A stretch of DNA of 56,086 bases from Nocardioidaceae bacterium (GCA_030447865.1 JAUJOD010000007.1:1-56086), one strand, 5' to 3'; numbered from the stretch's first letter, positions 24,155 to 36,237 are shown. A program made the numbers and translations. The notes: generated by a model from the sequence alone, not told the origin.

Positions 24155-25531
24155 TTGGCCACTTCGACCGACGAGCTGGCGCCTAGCCTGCTCAGCTCCC
24201 CGCACCGCGTGCTCTCTGCGGGCATTTTTGCGCTCATTGCCTGTGTCGCTTTCGAGTTCATGGCGGTCGCCACGGCGCTGCCGGTGGCCGCCAAGCAGCT
24301 CGGCGGCCTGGCGCTGTACCCCTGGGCACTGACGGGGTTTCTCGGCGCGGCGATGTTCGCCAACGGTGTGGCGGGGGAGCTGTGCGACCGCATCGGTCCG
24401 CGGCTGCCGTTGGCGTTCGGTGCGGCGGCCTTCGCCGGTGGTCTGGTGCTGTCGGGGTCGAGTACGTCGATGCCGATGCTCATCGCCGGACGTGTCGTGC
24501 AGGGAATCGGGGCGGGGTTCGTCATCGTCGCCGTTTACGTGATCATCGCCCAGTGCTATCCCGAATCGCATCGACCCAAGGTCATGTCGCTGCTCTCCAC
24601 CGCATGGGTGGTGCCGTCGGTGGTGGGGCCGTTCATCGCCGGTGGGCTCACCGAGCATGTCTCGTGGCGGTGGGCGTTCCTCGCGATCGCGCCGCTGGTG
24701 GCGGTTCCGCTGGTGGCGATCCTGCCGCGCATCTCGGGCAGCACGGGTTCCGACGTACGACGCTCGCGGCGCGTGGTGCTTGCGGCGACGATGGCGGGAG
24801 GCGCGGCCCTGCTGCAGTGGGCCGGCATCGAGGCTGAGCACGCCAGGTGGGTGGCTGCCGGTGCAGCGCTGGTAGTCGGCCTGGTACTGGTTGTCGCCGC
24901 CGCGCGGGAACTGTTCCCGGCGGGCACCTTGCGCCTGCGGCGAGGCCTGCCGTCAGTCGTCGCGTTCCGTGGGGTGCTGGCTGGCGGCTTCTTCGGCTGC
25001 GAGGCCTACGTCCCGTTGATGCTGGTCGAACACCGAGGCACCACGCCGACGATGGCGGGACTCGCCGTTGCAGGTACGGCGCTGGGCTGGTCCACCGGGT
25101 CGTGGTGGCAGGGTCGGCGTGGCCTGAAGAGCCACCGCTCCCAGCTCGTGCGCAGGGGCGCTGCGGTCACGACGGTCGGCGTACTCATCACCGGGTCAGC
25201 CGCGATCGCCACCGCCACGCTCGTCGTGCCGGCGTGGCTGGCCGGAATCGGCCTGATCGTCGCCGGGCTGGGGATGGGGCTCGCGATGTCGAGCAACTCG
25301 GTGCTGCTGTTCGACTACTCACCTGCTGACGACCGGGGCGCGAACTCGGCGGCCCTTCAGATGAGCGACTCACTCGGTGGGCTGCTGGTCATCGGTGCGG
25401 CTGGCGTCGTGTACGCGCTGTGGCGTGACACGCTGCCAGCCTCCACCTTGTTCCTGTTGATCTTCGCCATCTCGTTCGCCGTCATGCTCGCCGCGGTCGC
25501 CGTCGGCTTCAGGGTACGGCGACCGCGCTGA
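24155..25531 (+). CDS. MFS transporter (drug:H+ antiporter type)
   Basis: This ~458-residue membrane protein has about 12-14 hydrophobic segments. The MFS motif after the second segment is present in the form GELCDRIGPRLPLAFG, and motif C-like VVPSVVGPFIAGGL follows, typical of drug efflux proteins. The substrate is unknown. The start is uncertain: a TTG at 24155 directly after the DUF3039 stop was taken, and a GTG at 24209 is the main alternative that still keeps the first membrane segment. Neither has a strong Shine-Dalgarno sequence. It converges on the ATPase gene with a 12-base gap. Confidence 0.82.
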   Translation: MATSTDELAPSLLSSPHRVLSAGIFALIACVAFEFMAVATALPVAAKQLGGLALYPWALTGFLGAAMFANGVAGELCDRIGPRLPLAFGAAAFAGGLVLSGSSTSMPMLIAGRVVQGIGAGFVIVAVYVIIAQCYPESHRPKVMSLLSTAWVVPSVVGPFIAGGLTEHVSWRWAFLAIAPLVAVPLVAILPRISGSTGSDVRRSRRVVLAATMAGGAALLQWAGIEAEHARWVAAGAALVVGLVLVVAAARELFPAGTLRLRRGLPSVVAFRGVLAGGFFGCEAYVPLMLVEHRGTTPTMAGLAVAGTALGWSTGSWWQGRRGLKSHRSQLVRRGAAVTTVGVLITGSAAIATATLVVPAWLAGIGLIVAGLGMGLAMSSNSVLLFDYSPADDRGANSAALQMSDSLGGLLVIGAAGVVYALWRDTLPASTLFLLIFAISFAVMLAAVAVGFRVRRPR

Positions 25532-25543
25532 CCACGGGCGAGG

Positions 25544-26710
25544 TCAGCGGGCGGTGGAGCCCCCCACCGACGCGGTTGAGCCTCCCACCGACGCAGCAGA
25601 CGTCTTGCGGCTGCCGACGCGCTCGCCCGTCTCGGTGTCGAACACGTGGATGTCCTTGGGGTCGGCTGTGACGCGAACGGTTGAGCCTTTCTGGAGGTGG
25701 TGGCGCGCCCCGACCCGGACAATGACGTCGGGCCCACCGGCGAGTGTGGTGGCGGCGTCCGTCGTCTCAGCGCAGCCGTACATGTAAGCGTCGGCACCGA
25801 GCTCTTCAGTAACGAGCACCTTGACCGGCAGACCCTGCCCGTTGTCGGAGATGCGCAGGTCTTCCGGGCGGATGCCGATCGTCACAGATCCGGTGTGGCC
25901 GGCGCGGTCCTGGGCGGTGATCGGCAACGAAATGGGCTGGCCGCCGATCGTGGCGCCTGATTCGGTGAGCTGGCCCTCGAGAAGGTTCATCGCCGGCGAG
26001 CCGATGAACCCTGCGACAAACAGGTTCGCAGGGTCGTCGTACAAGGCCAGCGGCGTGTCAACTTGCTGCAGAATGCCGTCCTTCATCAGCGCCACCCGGT
26101 CGCCCATCGTCATGGCCTCGACCTGGTCATGGGTGACGTAGACAGTGGTGGTTCCGAGCCGCTGCTGCAGAGAGGCGATCTGCGTGCGGGTGGTGACCCG
26201 CAGCTTGGCGTCGAGGTTGGAGAGTGGTTCATCCATGCAGAAGACCTGCGGGCTGCGCACGATCGCCCGGCCCATCGCCACCCGCTGGCGTTGACCACCA
26301 GACATCGCCTTCGGCTTGCGGTCGAGGAACTCGCTCAGTCCGAGCAACTCAGCGGCCTCCGCCACTCGCTTGGCGCGATCCTCTTTGCTGACGCCGGCGA
26401 GCTTCAACGCGAAACCCATGTTGTCGGCCACCGTCATGTGCGGGTAGAGCGCGTAGTTCTGGAAGACCATGGCGATGTCGCGGTCCTTGGGGGCGATGTT
26501 GGTGACATCGCGGTCGCCGATGAAGATCTGGCCCTCCGTGACCTCTTCGAGGCCGGCCAGCATGCGCAGCGAGGTGGACTTCCCGCAACCGGAGGGACCG
26601 ACGAGCACCATGAACTCGCCGTCGCCGATCTCGAGGTTGAGCTTGTCAACGGCGGGCGTCGTCGCCCCGGGATAGAGGCGGCTGGCGTTCTGGAATGACA
26701 CAGTGGCCAT
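25544..26710 (-). CDS. ABC transporter ATPase of the MsiK/UgpC sugar-uptake type
   Basis: This 388-residue ATPase has Walker A GPSGCGKST (38-46), the Q-loop FQNYALYPHM, the signature MSGGQRQR near 135, Walker B VFCMDEP and the switch histidine in VTHDQ. Residues ~240-370 are the OB-like regulatory domain of the MalK/UgpC/MsiK group. No sugar permease or binding-protein gene is next to it. Orphan ATPases of this kind in streptomycetes (MsiK) energise several sugar importers, and the same role is inferred here. The last ~15 residues contain a tandem duplication, SVGGSTA-SVGGSTA. The ATG at 26710 has a short hairpin in its leader. Confidence 0.88.
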   Translation of the reverse strand: MATVSFQNASRLYPGATTPAVDKLNLEIGDGEFMVLVGPSGCGKSTSLRMLAGLEEVTEGQIFIGDRDVTNIAPKDRDIAMVFQNYALYPHMTVADNMGFALKLAGVSKEDRAKRVAEAAELLGLSEFLDRKPKAMSGGQRQRVAMGRAIVRSPQVFCMDEPLSNLDAKLRVTTRTQIASLQQRLGTTTVYVTHDQVEAMTMGDRVALMKDGILQQVDTPLALYDDPANLFVAGFIGSPAMNLLEGQLTESGATIGGQPISLPITAQDRAGHTGSVTIGIRPEDLRISDNGQGLPVKVLVTEELGADAYMYGCAETTDAATTLAGGPDVIVRVGARHHLQKGSTVRVTADPKDIHVFDTETGERVGSRKTSAASVGGSTASVGGSTAR

Positions 26711-26728
26711 GACGAGAACTTCCCTTCA

Positions 26729-26746
26729 CCGGCAGGCACGTGCCGG
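26729..26746 (-). other. Short hairpin in the leader of the ABC ATPase gene
   Basis: CCGGCA (26729-26734) and TGCCGG (26741-26746) form a 6-bp stem with a 6-nt loop, 18 nt before the ATG at 26710. Its role is unknown. Confidence 0.3.
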
Positions 26747-26802
26747 ACGATCCGAGTAAAGGTGGACCTTCGGCAGTCTGCCAGACCTGGTCAGGCGTGT
26801 CA

Positions 26803-28614
<1,812 letters not shown>

Positions 28615-28698
28615 CGTTGCACTGACAGATTTTTCAGCCGGCGGCGCAACCAAATGTGGGCCGGTAAACGTCTTAACAAGTGACGAGGGAAGCGAGAG

Positions 28699-28728
28699 CA
28701 GCGGGTTCCGGTATGCCGGAGCCCGCTG
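28699..28728 (+). terminator. Hairpin terminator after hpd
   Basis: CAGCGGG-T-TCCGG and CCGGA-G-CCCGCTG form a 13-bp stem (one U.G pair) with a TATG loop. It lies 84 bases past the hpd stop, with no U-tract. Confidence 0.6.
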
Positions 28729-28757
28729 TCGCGCGTTCGGGGCAGCCCCCTTTCCAC

Positions 28758-28805
28758 AAGGATCCGGGTATTGCGTCGCCAGGGCAACGCGAGGCTCGGA
28801 TCCTT
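28758..28805 (+). other. Nested inverted repeat between hpd and the symporter operon
   Basis: AAGGATCCG (28758-28766) and CGGATCCTT (28797-28805) are perfect 9-bp arms. Inside, GCGTCGCC and GGCAACGC pair with one mismatch, separated from the outer arms by six bases on each side. In the 320-base gap between hpd and the DUF3311 gene this is the second of three hairpins. It could be a structured leader or a bidirectional terminator. Confidence 0.45.
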
Positions 28806-28852
28806 CCGCAGTGGCGTGCGGGTGAGTAGCATTCTCTGCCGAGCAGAACCCG

Positions 28853-28877
28853 CTGGCAGGGTCAGCGACCCTGTCAG
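28853..28877 (+). other. Third hairpin, directly upstream of the DUF3311-symporter pair
   Basis: CTGGCAGGGTC (28853-28863) and GACCCTGTCAG (28867-28877) form an 11-bp stem with one G.U pair and an AGC loop. It is 57 bases before the ATG at 28935. Confidence 0.45.
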
Positions 28878-28934
28878 ACAGTCGAGGTGTCAGTACAGCG
28901 GCCGCGAGCCGGGGCCGAGAGCTGGAGGTTCACG

Positions 28935-29159
28935 ATGGCCGACGACGTACCCGAGAGCACGCGGCGCGAAGAACGATCCGACCACAGTCCCTGGAACTGG
29001 TTGTTGGTGCTGCCGCTGATCGCCACCTTGTTCCCGCCGCTCTTCAATCGGGTGTCTCCCGCACTCGCGGGGATCCCGTTCTTCTACTGGTACCAACTCG
29101 CCGCGATCGGGATCGGCGTCGCCTGCACGCTCATCGTCTACCGGGTGACGAGGAGATAG
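28935..29159 (+). CDS. DUF3311 small membrane protein, symporter partner
   Basis: This 74-residue protein has two hydrophobic segments (LLVLPLIATLFPPLF and FFYWYQLAAIGIGVACTLIV) and the DUF3311 pattern WNWLLVLPLIATLFPPLFNRV. DUF3311 proteins are encoded just before sodium:solute symporters and probably act as a small subunit. The ATG at 28935 follows GGAGG (28924-28928). The symporter begins 4 bases after its stop. Confidence 0.85.
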   Translation: MADDVPESTRREERSDHSPWNWLLVLPLIATLFPPLFNRVSPALAGIPFFYWYQLAAIGIGVACTLIVYRVTRR

Positions 29160-29163
29160 CGCC

Positions 29164-30810
29164 GTGTTCGACAACGTCGACTGGGTCCAGTTCGCCGTCT
29201 TCACCTTCTTGTTCGCCTTCGTCAGCGTGCTGGGGTTCCTGGCGGCGCGCTGGCGCAAGGCCGAGGACCTCGAGCACCTTGACGAGTGGGGGCTGGGTGG
29301 CCGGAACTTCGGTTCGTGGGTCACCTGGTTTCTCATCGGTGGTGACCTCTACACCGCCTACACCTTCGTCGCCGTACCGGCTCTCGTCTTCGGTGCCGGT
29401 GCGATCGGGTTCTTCGCGGTGCCCTACACGGTCATCGTCTACCCGATGGTGTTCCTCGTGCTGATCCGGCTCTGGTCGGTGAGCCACGTGCACGGCTTCG
29501 TCACGCCGGCCGACTTCGTCCGCGCCCGCCACGGCTCCTCGATGCTGGCGCTGCTCGTCGCGGTCACCGGCATCGTGGCGACGATGCCGTACATCGCCCT
29601 GCAGCTGGTCGGCATCGAGGCGGTCCTCAAGGCGATGGGCGTCACCGGGCACCTGCCGATCATCGTGGCGTTTGGGATCCTCGCGGCCTACACCTACAAC
29701 TCGGGGTTGCGGGCGCCGGCCCTCATCGCGTTCGTCAAGGACACGCTGATCTACCTGGTGATCATCGTCGCGGTGATCGTGATCCCCTACAAGCTCGGCG
29801 GTTGGCAGGAGATCTTCGGGGCGGCGGAGCAGAAGTTCGCCGACTCACCGAACCCGGCGGATGGCGTGCTGCTGGCCGGTCCGGTGCAGCTCCAGTACGC
29901 AACGCTCGCCTTCGGCTCGGCACTGGCGCTGTTCCTCTACCCGCACTCGATCACCGGTGTCCTCGCCTCCCGCGACCGCAACGTGATCAAGCGCAACATG
30001 GCGGCGCTGCCTGCGTACAGCTTCATCCTCGGTCTGCTGGCGCTGCTCGGCTACATGGCGATCAAGGCCGGGATCGTCCCGATCGGCGCCGACCCCGAGG
30101 CTGGGGAGCCGGGTGACGGCAACACGATCGTGCCGCTGCTGTTCGACCAGATGTTCCCGAGCTGGTTCTCCGGCGTGGCGTTCGCCGCCATCGGGATCGG
30201 AGCGCTGGTGCCCGCCGCCATCATGTCGATCGCGGCCGCGAACCTGTGGACCCGCAACATCTACAAGGAGTACATCAACAAAGACGCGACGCCCGCGCAG
30301 GAGGCGAAAAGCAGCAAGCTGGCGTCCCTTGTCGTCAAGGTGGGCGCTCTTGTCGCGATCATCGCGCTCGATCCACAGTTCTCCATCGACCTGCAGCTCA
30401 TCGGCGGAATAATCATCTTGCAGACGTTGCCTGCAGTCGTGCTGGGCCTGTACACCCGCTGGTTCCACCGGTGGGCGCTCATCGCCGGCTGGGCGGCGGG
30501 CATGGCGGTGGGGTTCTGGGCGACGTACCAGATCCAGCAGAAGGTCTTCAACGCCGACGGCACCGTCACGGTCACGAAGGAGCACTTCGGCGGGTCGGCG
30601 TTCCCACTGTCAGAGCTCGGCTTCGACACTCCGAACGTGATCTACGCGGGGTTCCTCGCGACTCTCGCCAACCTCGCTGTGTGCGCCGTGGCGACGTGGC
30701 TGCTGCGCGCGATGAAGGCGCCCGAGGGCCACGATGCGACCAGGCACTCGGAGTACTTCGCCGACCAGGACGACCCGCGCCTGCAGGACCTCCCGGAGGT
30801 CGTGCACTAG
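29164..30810 (+). CDS. Sodium:solute symporter, MctP-like monocarboxylate/organic-solute type
   Basis: This 548-residue membrane protein has about 13 hydrophobic segments and the SSS pattern: EEWGLGGR-like DEWGLGGRNFGSWVTWFLIGGDLYTAYTF in the first part and conserved residues around YPHSITGVLASRDRN in the middle. Actinobacterial homologues paired with DUF3311 are annotated as monocarboxylate or other organic-acid transporters; the substrate here is not proven. The GTG at 29164 lies 4 bases after the DUF3311 stop. The stop codon TAG shares bases with the stop of the convergent phosphatase gene (CTAG at 30807-30810). Confidence 0.88.
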   Translation: MFDNVDWVQFAVFTFLFAFVSVLGFLAARWRKAEDLEHLDEWGLGGRNFGSWVTWFLIGGDLYTAYTFVAVPALVFGAGAIGFFAVPYTVIVYPMVFLVLIRLWSVSHVHGFVTPADFVRARHGSSMLALLVAVTGIVATMPYIALQLVGIEAVLKAMGVTGHLPIIVAFGILAAYTYNSGLRAPALIAFVKDTLIYLVIIVAVIVIPYKLGGWQEIFGAAEQKFADSPNPADGVLLAGPVQLQYATLAFGSALALFLYPHSITGVLASRDRNVIKRNMAALPAYSFILGLLALLGYMAIKAGIVPIGADPEAGEPGDGNTIVPLLFDQMFPSWFSGVAFAAIGIGALVPAAIMSIAAANLWTRNIYKEYINKDATPAQEAKSSKLASLVVKVGALVAIIALDPQFSIDLQLIGGIIILQTLPAVVLGLYTRWFHRWALIAGWAAGMAVGFWATYQIQQKVFNADGTVTVTKEHFGGSAFPLSELGFDTPNVIYAGFLATLANLAVCAVATWLLRAMKAPEGHDATRHSEYFADQDDPRLQDLPEVVH

Positions 30811-31625
30811 AGACCGCGCAGCAGGTACGCCGTCAACGGGGCGTACAGGTCCGGCAGCACGCCGTCATCGAGCGGCACCGATACAAGCACCTTGCCGAGC
30901 GCCTCGCCGATGAACAGCGCCGGGTCGTTGCAGTCGGCGAACCCGACGGCGTCCACACCAGCCTGACCAGCCGCACCCGCGTAGCCGTGGTCGGCGATCA
31001 CCAGGTCGGGCGGCGGTTCTTCCCGGGTGGCAAGGTCCTGCAGCATCGTGATCATCGGCCCGGGCGAGTGGGTGTGCTTGAGCGCCGCCCCGCTGCTCAC
31101 CATCGCAACGCCAGTCATGTGGACGATGCGCGGGTGCGAGCCGTCGTCGACGTCGACGACCTGCCCAGCAGCGGGCGTCAGCAGCTCACACCCAGCAGCC
31201 CTGAGCGTCTGGGCGATCTCGGTGTGGATGGCGAGCAGGGCACCGGGATGTCCGGTGGCGAGCAGCACGCGCTCGCGTTGCTCGGCCGCGAGCTTGATTC
31301 GCGCCGACATCCGGTCCAGCGCGTCGAGCGTGCGGTCGGGGTCGATCGTGTCGATTCCATCGGTGAAGGTTTCGTCGGGTGAGACGCCCACCTTGGCCGC
31401 CATCAGCGCGAGGATCGCGGCCGGCGTCCACTCGGCGCCGTACTCCAGCCCAAAGGTGTAGAGCGGCTCACGGGCGCTGCACCGCGCAAAATTGCCGAGA
31501 TTGGTACTGCGCGGGGTGGCGACCTCGCCGGCGATGCCGCTGCTGACCAGGTGCTCGCGCAGTTCCGCTCGGCTGACAGCTCCGCCGGACGGCGGGGACG
31601 AGGACGGACGCTCAGCTGATCGCAA
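30807..31625 (-). CDS. Phosphatase-like protein, actinobacterial, next to pncA
   Basis: This ~272-residue protein contains the pattern RAELREHLVSSGIAGEVATPRSTN near the N-terminus, an IDTIDPDRTLDALDRMSARIKLAA segment, LLATGHPGALLAIH, and a C-terminal VIADHGYAGAAGQAG. Homologues in streptomycetes are annotated as phosphatases beside nicotinamidase; I know of no defined substrate. The start is uncertain. No ATG or GTG lies near the expected N-terminus; the TTG at 31625, overlapping the pncA stop by 14 bases with AGGAG about 13 nt upstream, is the best candidate. Confidence 0.7.
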   Translation of the reverse strand: MRSAERPSSSPPSGGAVSRAELREHLVSSGIAGEVATPRSTNLGNFARCSAREPLYTFGLEYGAEWTPAAILALMAAKVGVSPDETFTDGIDTIDPDRTLDALDRMSARIKLAAEQRERVLLATGHPGALLAIHTEIAQTLRAAGCELLTPAAGQVVDVDDGSHPRIVHMTGVAMVSSGAALKHTHSPGPMITMLQDLATREEPPPDLVIADHGYAGAAGQAGVDAVGFADCNDPALFIGEALGKVLVSVPLDDGVLPDLYAPLTAYLLRGL

Positions 31626-32187
31626 CGCCGGCCGCCTGCATCTCCTGGAGCGCTGCGTCGGTCGTCGAGGCGGCGACGCCGGCGACGAGGTCGGTGAGCA
31701 CCCGGACCGAGAAGCCCTCCCGCTGGGCGTCGAGTGCGGTGGCCCGAACGCAGTAGTCCGTAGCGATCCCGCAGATCTCGACGTCGGTGACATCGTGCTC
31801 GCGCAGCCACCGAGCGAGCGGCCGACCGTCTGCCGCCGTCCCCTCGAACCCGGAGTACGCCGCTTGCTGCTCGCCTTTGAGGAAGACGGCGTGGAACGGT
31901 TGCGGGTCGAGGTTCGGATGGAACGCCGCGCCCTCGCTTCCCGCGATGCAGTGGGGAGGCCACGAGTCCACGAAGTCGGGGTTGCTCGAGAAGTGCGCGC
32001 CGGGGTCGATGTGATGGTCGCGGGTGGCAACGACAACGGCGTACTCCTGCTCGCTCGGTGCCGCCTCTGACCAACGACGCAGGCGCTGACCGATGCGAAA
32101 CGCCACGTCGGCGCCGCCTTCAACGGCGAGGCTGCCGCCTTCGCAGAAGTCGTTCTGCACGTCGACGACGATGAGGGCCGTTGTCAC
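31612..32187 (-). CDS. pncA: Nicotinamidase
   Basis: This 191-residue cysteine hydrolase converts nicotinamide to nicotinate for NAD salvage. The catalytic triad is visible as D9 (VVDVQNDF), K104 (FLKGEQQ) and C146 (ATDYCVRAT), and the metal-site region is D/H-rich (ATRDHH). The GTG at 32187 follows AGGAGGAGAAG and begins on the first strand; a GTG 12 codons upstream is the alternative. Its product feeds nicotinate phosphoribosyltransferase, encoded just upstream on the same strand. Confidence 0.93.
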   Translation of the reverse strand: MTTALIVVDVQNDFCEGGSLAVEGGADVAFRIGQRLRRWSEAAPSEQEYAVVVATRDHHIDPGAHFSSNPDFVDSWPPHCIAGSEGAAFHPNLDPQPFHAVFLKGEQQAAYSGFEGTAADGRPLARWLREHDVTDVEICGIATDYCVRATALDAQREGFSVRVLTDLVAGVAASTTDAALQEMQAAGVAIS

Positions 32188-32271
32188 CTTCTCCTCCTCT
32201 ACGCGCGACTGCTCCGTGCTCACGGTAGCCGTCTCGGGCAGCGTTGCCGCAGGGGGAGGCCTGCCGCCGGT

Positions 32272-33576
32272 CTATGTGCGGCCGACGAACTCCGTCTCGA
32301 TCGCGGGCTCACCACGGGACAGTTTGCGGCTCTCGACCGGTAGCTCCGCCACAGCGGCTCGATGCCGCTCGCGGGCGGCGTGGAGAGGTTCACGGCCGAC
32401 GATCTCACCGTCACGGATCAGCGCCCGAAGCAGCGGCCTGTCGTTCCCGTCGTCGGCAGGCTCTTGGTCGATGCCGACGACCTCGACTTCAGCGACGCCT
32501 GCGGGGTTGCGTCGTCGCAGCGCCCACTTTCGACCACCGCGTGACGTCTTGTCGGTGCTCCGCTTGGCCACCGAGACCATGGGGGCGTCCGACGCCGTCG
32601 ACGCGGCACGGGAGACAAGCTTGTAGACGAAGCCACAGGTTGGGTGCCCTGAGCCGGTCACCAGCGACGTGCCAACGCCGTACCCGTCGACCGGTGCCGC
32701 AGCAAGACCGGCCACCGCGAACTCGTCGAGGTCACCGGTGACGACGATTCGGGTCTTTGTCGCGCCCAGGGCGTCGAGCTGCACCCGGACCTGTCGGGCC
32801 AACACGCCGAGGTCGCCGGAGTCGATGCGGACCGCCCCCAGGTCTGGTCCTGCGATGTCGACGGCGACCCGCACCGCTTCGGCGATGTCATAGGTGTCGA
32901 CGAGCAGCGTCGTGTCACGGCCCAGCGACTCGACCTGCGCCACGAACGCGTCTCGCTCGGTGTCGTGCAGCAGGGTGAAGGAGTGTGCCGCGGTGCCCCG
33001 GGTGGGGACGCCGTACTGCATGCCGGCCTGCAGGTTCGACGTCGTGTCGAATCCGGCGATGTACGCCGCCCGTGCCGCCGCCACCGCTGCCGACTCGTGG
33101 GTACGCCGCGAGCCCATCTCGATGCAGGGCCGGCCCTCGGCCGCTCCAACCACCCGCGAGGCGGCGGACGCGACCGCGGAGTCGAAGTTGAGGATGGACA
33201 GCACCAGTGTCTCGAGGGCGACGGCCTCGGCGAAGCTGGCCTCGACAACCAGCAGCGGACTGCCGGGGAAGTAGGCATCGCCCTCGCCGTAACCCCAGAT
33301 GTTTCCGGTGAACGCGTAACCGGCGAGCCACTCATGAGTTCGCTCATCGATGACCTGCTGCTCGCGGAGGTAGTCCAGCTGAGGGCCGTCGAAGCGGAAC
33401 GACTCGACGGCATCGAGCACGCGCCCGGTGCCGGCGACCACGCCGTACCGTCGACCCCCGGGCAGTCGGCGGCCGAACAGCTCGAAGACGCTGTGCCGCT
33501 GGGCAGTGCCGGAGCGAAGCGCCGCCTGGACCATGGTCAGCTCGTAGTGGTCGGTCAACAAGGCGGTCGAGTGCAC
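32272..33576 (-). CDS. pncB: Nicotinate phosphoribosyltransferase
   Basis: This 434-residue enzyme joins nicotinate and PRPP to give nicotinate mononucleotide. It starts with the family motif [10 protein letters not shown], has GSRRTHE near residue 155 (the phosphorylated histidine region), and [16 protein letters not shown] near residue 250. The GTG at 33576 has no Shine-Dalgarno sequence; TAGTCT 6 nt upstream points to a leaderless mRNA. It is divergent from clpS with only 27 bases between start codons, as in mycobacteria. pncA follows after 84 bases. Confidence 0.93.
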   Translation of the reverse strand: MHSTALLTDHYELTMVQAALRSGTAQRHSVFELFGRRLPGGRRYGVVAGTGRVLDAVESFRFDGPQLDYLREQQVIDERTHEWLAGYAFTGNIWGYGEGDAYFPGSPLLVVEASFAEAVALETLVLSILNFDSAVASAASRVVGAAEGRPCIEMGSRRTHESAAVAAARAAYIAGFDTTSNLQAGMQYGVPTRGTAAHSFTLLHDTERDAFVAQVESLGRDTTLLVDTYDIAEAVRVAVDIAGPDLGAVRIDSGDLGVLARQVRVQLDALGATKTRIVVTGDLDEFAVAGLAAAPVDGYGVGTSLVTGSGHPTCGFVYKLVSRAASTASDAPMVSVAKRSTDKTSRGGRKWALRRRNPAGVAEVEVVGIDQEPADDGNDRPLLRALIRDGEIVGREPLHAARERHRAAVAELPVESRKLSRGEPAIETEFVGRT

Positions 33577-33582
33577 GGACTC

Positions 33583-33588
33583 AGACTA
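33583..33588 (-). promoter_or_regulatory. Putative -10 box of leaderless pncB
   Basis: On the minus strand, TAGTCT lies 6 nt before the GTG at 33576. The divergent clpS start is only 27 bases away. Confidence 0.5.
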
Positions 33589-33603
33589 GGTGAGAATGAG
33601 GCG

Positions 33604-33900
33604 GTGACCGCCCCGGACGCCATCACGGTCGAGCGCCCCGACACCGACGAGGTCGTGGTGCCAGAACTGCCGTGGCTCACGCTGGTGTGGGACGACCCCG
33701 TCAACTTGATGTCATACGTCACCTTCGTGTTCACCGACTACTTCCACTACCCGAAGTCCAAGGCCCGCAAGCTCATGATGCAGGTGCACACCGAGGGGAA
33801 GGCGGTCGTCTCCAGCGGCACCCGGGAGGAGATGGAGCGCGATGTGGAGGCCATGCACTCCTACGGCCTGTGGGCGACGCTGCAAAAGAGCGACGGATGA
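33604..33900 (+). CDS. clpS: ATP-dependent Clp protease adaptor ClpS
   Basis: This 98-residue adaptor delivers N-degron substrates to ClpAP/ClpCP. The core motif [15 protein letters not shown], with the D-x-N-x-M-x-YV ligand-pocket residues, is intact, followed by [17 protein letters not shown]. The GTG at 33604 was chosen because the preceding frame overlaps pncB antisense. GAGAAT 6 nt upstream may be a -10 box. The stop overlaps the DUF2017 start (ATGA). Confidence 0.93.
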   Translation: MTAPDAITVERPDTDEVVVPELPWLTLVWDDPVNLMSYVTFVFTDYFHYPKSKARKLMMQVHTEGKAVVSSGTREEMERDVEAMHSYGLWATLQKSDG

Positions 33901-34463
33901 CGCACTTCCGCCCACACCGCAAGGGGTCGGTGTACGTCGACCTACCGGCGTACGCCGCCCGGCTGCTGGCGAACCTCACCCGCCAGCTGATCGAGCTGCT
34001 CCGCGACGGCGAGTCGGCGCCGCATCCGGCCGCCGACCCGTTGGAGGCGATGCTGACGGTCGACGGGCCACGAGAGGCGCCGGACGATCCGGCGCTGCTG
34101 CGCCTGCTGCCCAACGCGCACCTGGACGACGAAGAGGCGGCCGCGGAGTTCCGGCGCTACACCGAGCGCAGCCTGCGTGACGCCAAGGTGGCTGACGCGT
34201 CGGTGCTGCTGGAGACGATCGGCCGCGTTGAGGATGAAGAGGTTGACGACCTGGAGTTCGTCCTCGATCCCGCACAGGCGCGGGCGTGGATGCGGTGCCT
34301 GACCGCCCTGCGGCTGACGCTCGCAGAGCGCCTGGGTGTTACCGCGGAGGACGAGGACTACTGGGAGACGCTCGACGACAACGACGAGCGGCTGCCGGTC
34401 TATGAGATCTACGGCTGGCTGGGCTACCTGCTCGAGTCGCTGATCGACGCCGTCCGCCGCTGA
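33897..34463 (+). CDS. DUF2017 family protein
   Basis: This 188-residue protein follows clpS by a 4-base overlap, a pairing kept across actinobacteria (Rv1332 position). It is rich in acidic residues and helical. Conserved features are [22 protein letters not shown] near the N-terminus and [18 protein letters not shown] at the C-terminus. Function unknown; the fixed neighbourhood suggests a link to ClpS-dependent proteolysis. Confidence 0.88.
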   Translation: MTHFRPHRKGSVYVDLPAYAARLLANLTRQLIELLRDGESAPHPAADPLEAMLTVDGPREAPDDPALLRLLPNAHLDDEEAAAEFRRYTERSLRDAKVADASVLLETIGRVEDEEVDDLEFVLDPAQARAWMRCLTALRLTLAERLGVTAEDEDYWETLDDNDERLPVYEIYGWLGYLLESLIDAVRR

Positions 34464-34494
34464 TCTCCCCCGGGTGAGCCGGACCTGCGCGGCC

Positions 34495-34500
34495 TATCCT
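34495..34500 (+). promoter_or_regulatory. Putative -10 box of leaderless mec
   Basis: TATCCT lies 6 nt before the GTG at 34507, and there is no Shine-Dalgarno sequence. Confidence 0.5.
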
Positions 34501-34506
34501 TGAGCC

Positions 34507-34926
34507 GTGTTGCGGATCGGGCGGGAGGTGTACGACGAGATCGTCGCCCACGCCCGTCGCGACCACCCCGACGAGGCCTGTGGCATCGTGGCCGGCGCCG
34601 CTGGCGGCGACGAGCCGACCCGCTTCGTGCCGATGACCAACGCAGAACGCTCACCGACGTTCTTCCGCTTCGACGCAACGGAACAGCTGAAGGTGTGGCG
34701 GGAGCTCGACGATCGCGATGAGGTGCCGGTCGTGATCTACCACTCGCACACCGCCACCGCGGCGTACCCCTCCCGGACAGACATCGGCCTGGCTGCGGAA
34801 CCCGACGCGCACTACGTGCTCGTGTCGACCGCGGAGTGTGGAAACGGTGCGGGTCCGGTGGAATTTCGCTCGTTCCGGATTGTTGACGGCATTGTCACCG
34901 AAGAAGAGATCGACATCCACCAGTGA
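34507..34926 (+). CDS. mec: M67 (JAMM/MPN) metallopeptidase, Mec type
   Basis: This 139-residue zinc peptidase shows the full JAMM signature: E23, H79-x-H81, seven residues, S89-x2-D92. In mycobacteria Mec cuts the CysO-cysteine adduct to release free cysteine. The next two genes encode CysO and CysM, so the same pathway is expected. A second possible job here is trimming the extra C-terminal residues of CysO. The GTG at 34507 appears leaderless. Confidence 0.9.
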   Translation: MLRIGREVYDEIVAHARRDHPDEACGIVAGAAGGDEPTRFVPMTNAERSPTFFRFDATEQLKVWRELDDRDEVPVVIYHSHTATAAYPSRTDIGLAAEPDAHYVLVSTAECGNGAGPVEFRSFRIVDGIVTEEEIDIHQ

Positions 34927-34959
34927 GCGCCGCGCTTGCGACCCCCGGAAGGCCCCCCC

Positions 34960-36188
<1,229 letters not shown>

Positions 36189-36237
36189 GCCTCTCCCGGC
36201 CCGGCCTCCCGTTGGCTCTGTGGCACCCGCCGAAGTA

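Noticed and set aside
32965-33603. Upstream extension of clpS
   Set aside because: This part is antisense to pncB. The ClpS family starts near the GTG at 33604.
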